Source: Pseudomonadota bacterium
GTDB lineage: Bacteria > Pseudomonadota > Alphaproteobacteria > Acetobacterales > Acetobacteraceae
NCBI GenBank assembly: GCA_021845835.1
Contig: JAJZVE010000322.1
Location: forward strand, 1-5,848
Reading direction: 5' to 3'
Length of the DNA stretch: 5,848 nucleotides
Shown: positions 5,838 to 5,848 of the stretch, in pieces
How positions within the stretch are numbered: the stretch's first letter is position 1
Layout of the letters: each line of letters opens with the position of its first letter
Made by a program: the position numbers and the translations under genes
The notes under the pieces: model-generated
The model's input: the letters and a program-made list of their open reading frames with translations, nothing else
Told to the model about the DNA's origin: nothing
The model's database searches: none

Positions 5838-5848
5838 ATGGCGGACGC
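5838..5848 (+). CDS. Start of a further rightward gene, truncated by the window edge
   Basis: An ATG at 5838 opens a frame reading Met-Ala-Asp before the window ends. It is preceded by a very purine-rich ribosome binding site, an eight-G run (5825-5832) leading into GGAG (5831-5834), and by a promoter plus operator. Three residues give no identity. A PEP-hydrolase-like TIM-barrel partner of the Tm-1-like protein would be a natural neighbour, but this is only a guess from gene order in other bacteria. Confidence 0.6.

Overview
The window is a GC-rich stretch of bacterial DNA. Strong purine-rich ribosome binding sites and overwhelmingly G/C-ending codons suggest a proteobacterium, probably an alpha- or betaproteobacterium. 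The lineage is a guess from composition and protein style, not from a marker gene. No rRNA, tRNA, CRISPR array or mobile element is visible.

Layout: bases 1-780 hold no convincing complete gene. They contain a perfect 17-bp palindromic operator candidate (272-288), a 12-bp partial copy of it (373-384), a GC-rich 16-bp palindrome (494-509) and possibly the first codons of a leftward gene at the extreme left edge. From 781 to 5790 four genes run rightward, probably as one transcription unit. The first (781-2490) is a large subunit with a swivelling phosphohistidine domain. The second (2561-3595) is an ATP-grasp PEP-synthase-type nucleotide-binding subunit. The third (3717-4475) is a short-chain dehydrogenase/reductase. 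The fourth (4498-5790) is a Tm-1-like/UPF0261 protein. A well-formed sigma70-type promoter sits inside the 3' end of the fourth gene. A second copy of the operator lies where its transcription start should be, and a new gene begins at 5838 and runs off the right edge.

How the genes may work together: the first two proteins together look like a PEP-synthase-type dikinase split into an ATP-binding subunit and a substrate-binding plus histidine subunit, without the PEP/pyruvate TIM-barrel domain. That is the architecture, and the gene order, of the alpha and beta subunits of phenylphosphate synthase from anaerobic phenol degradation; rifampin phosphotransferase has the same domains fused. The likely chemistry is transfer of the beta phosphate of ATP, via phosphohistidine, to a hydroxyl or enolisable small molecule, giving a phosphorylated substrate, AMP and Pi. 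The SDR would add an NAD-dependent redox step, and the Tm-1-like protein a step of unknown chemistry. The shared operator suggests one repressor controls both the region ahead of this operon and the gene after it, as expected for a substrate-inducible catabolic regulon. The substrate cannot be read from the sequence.
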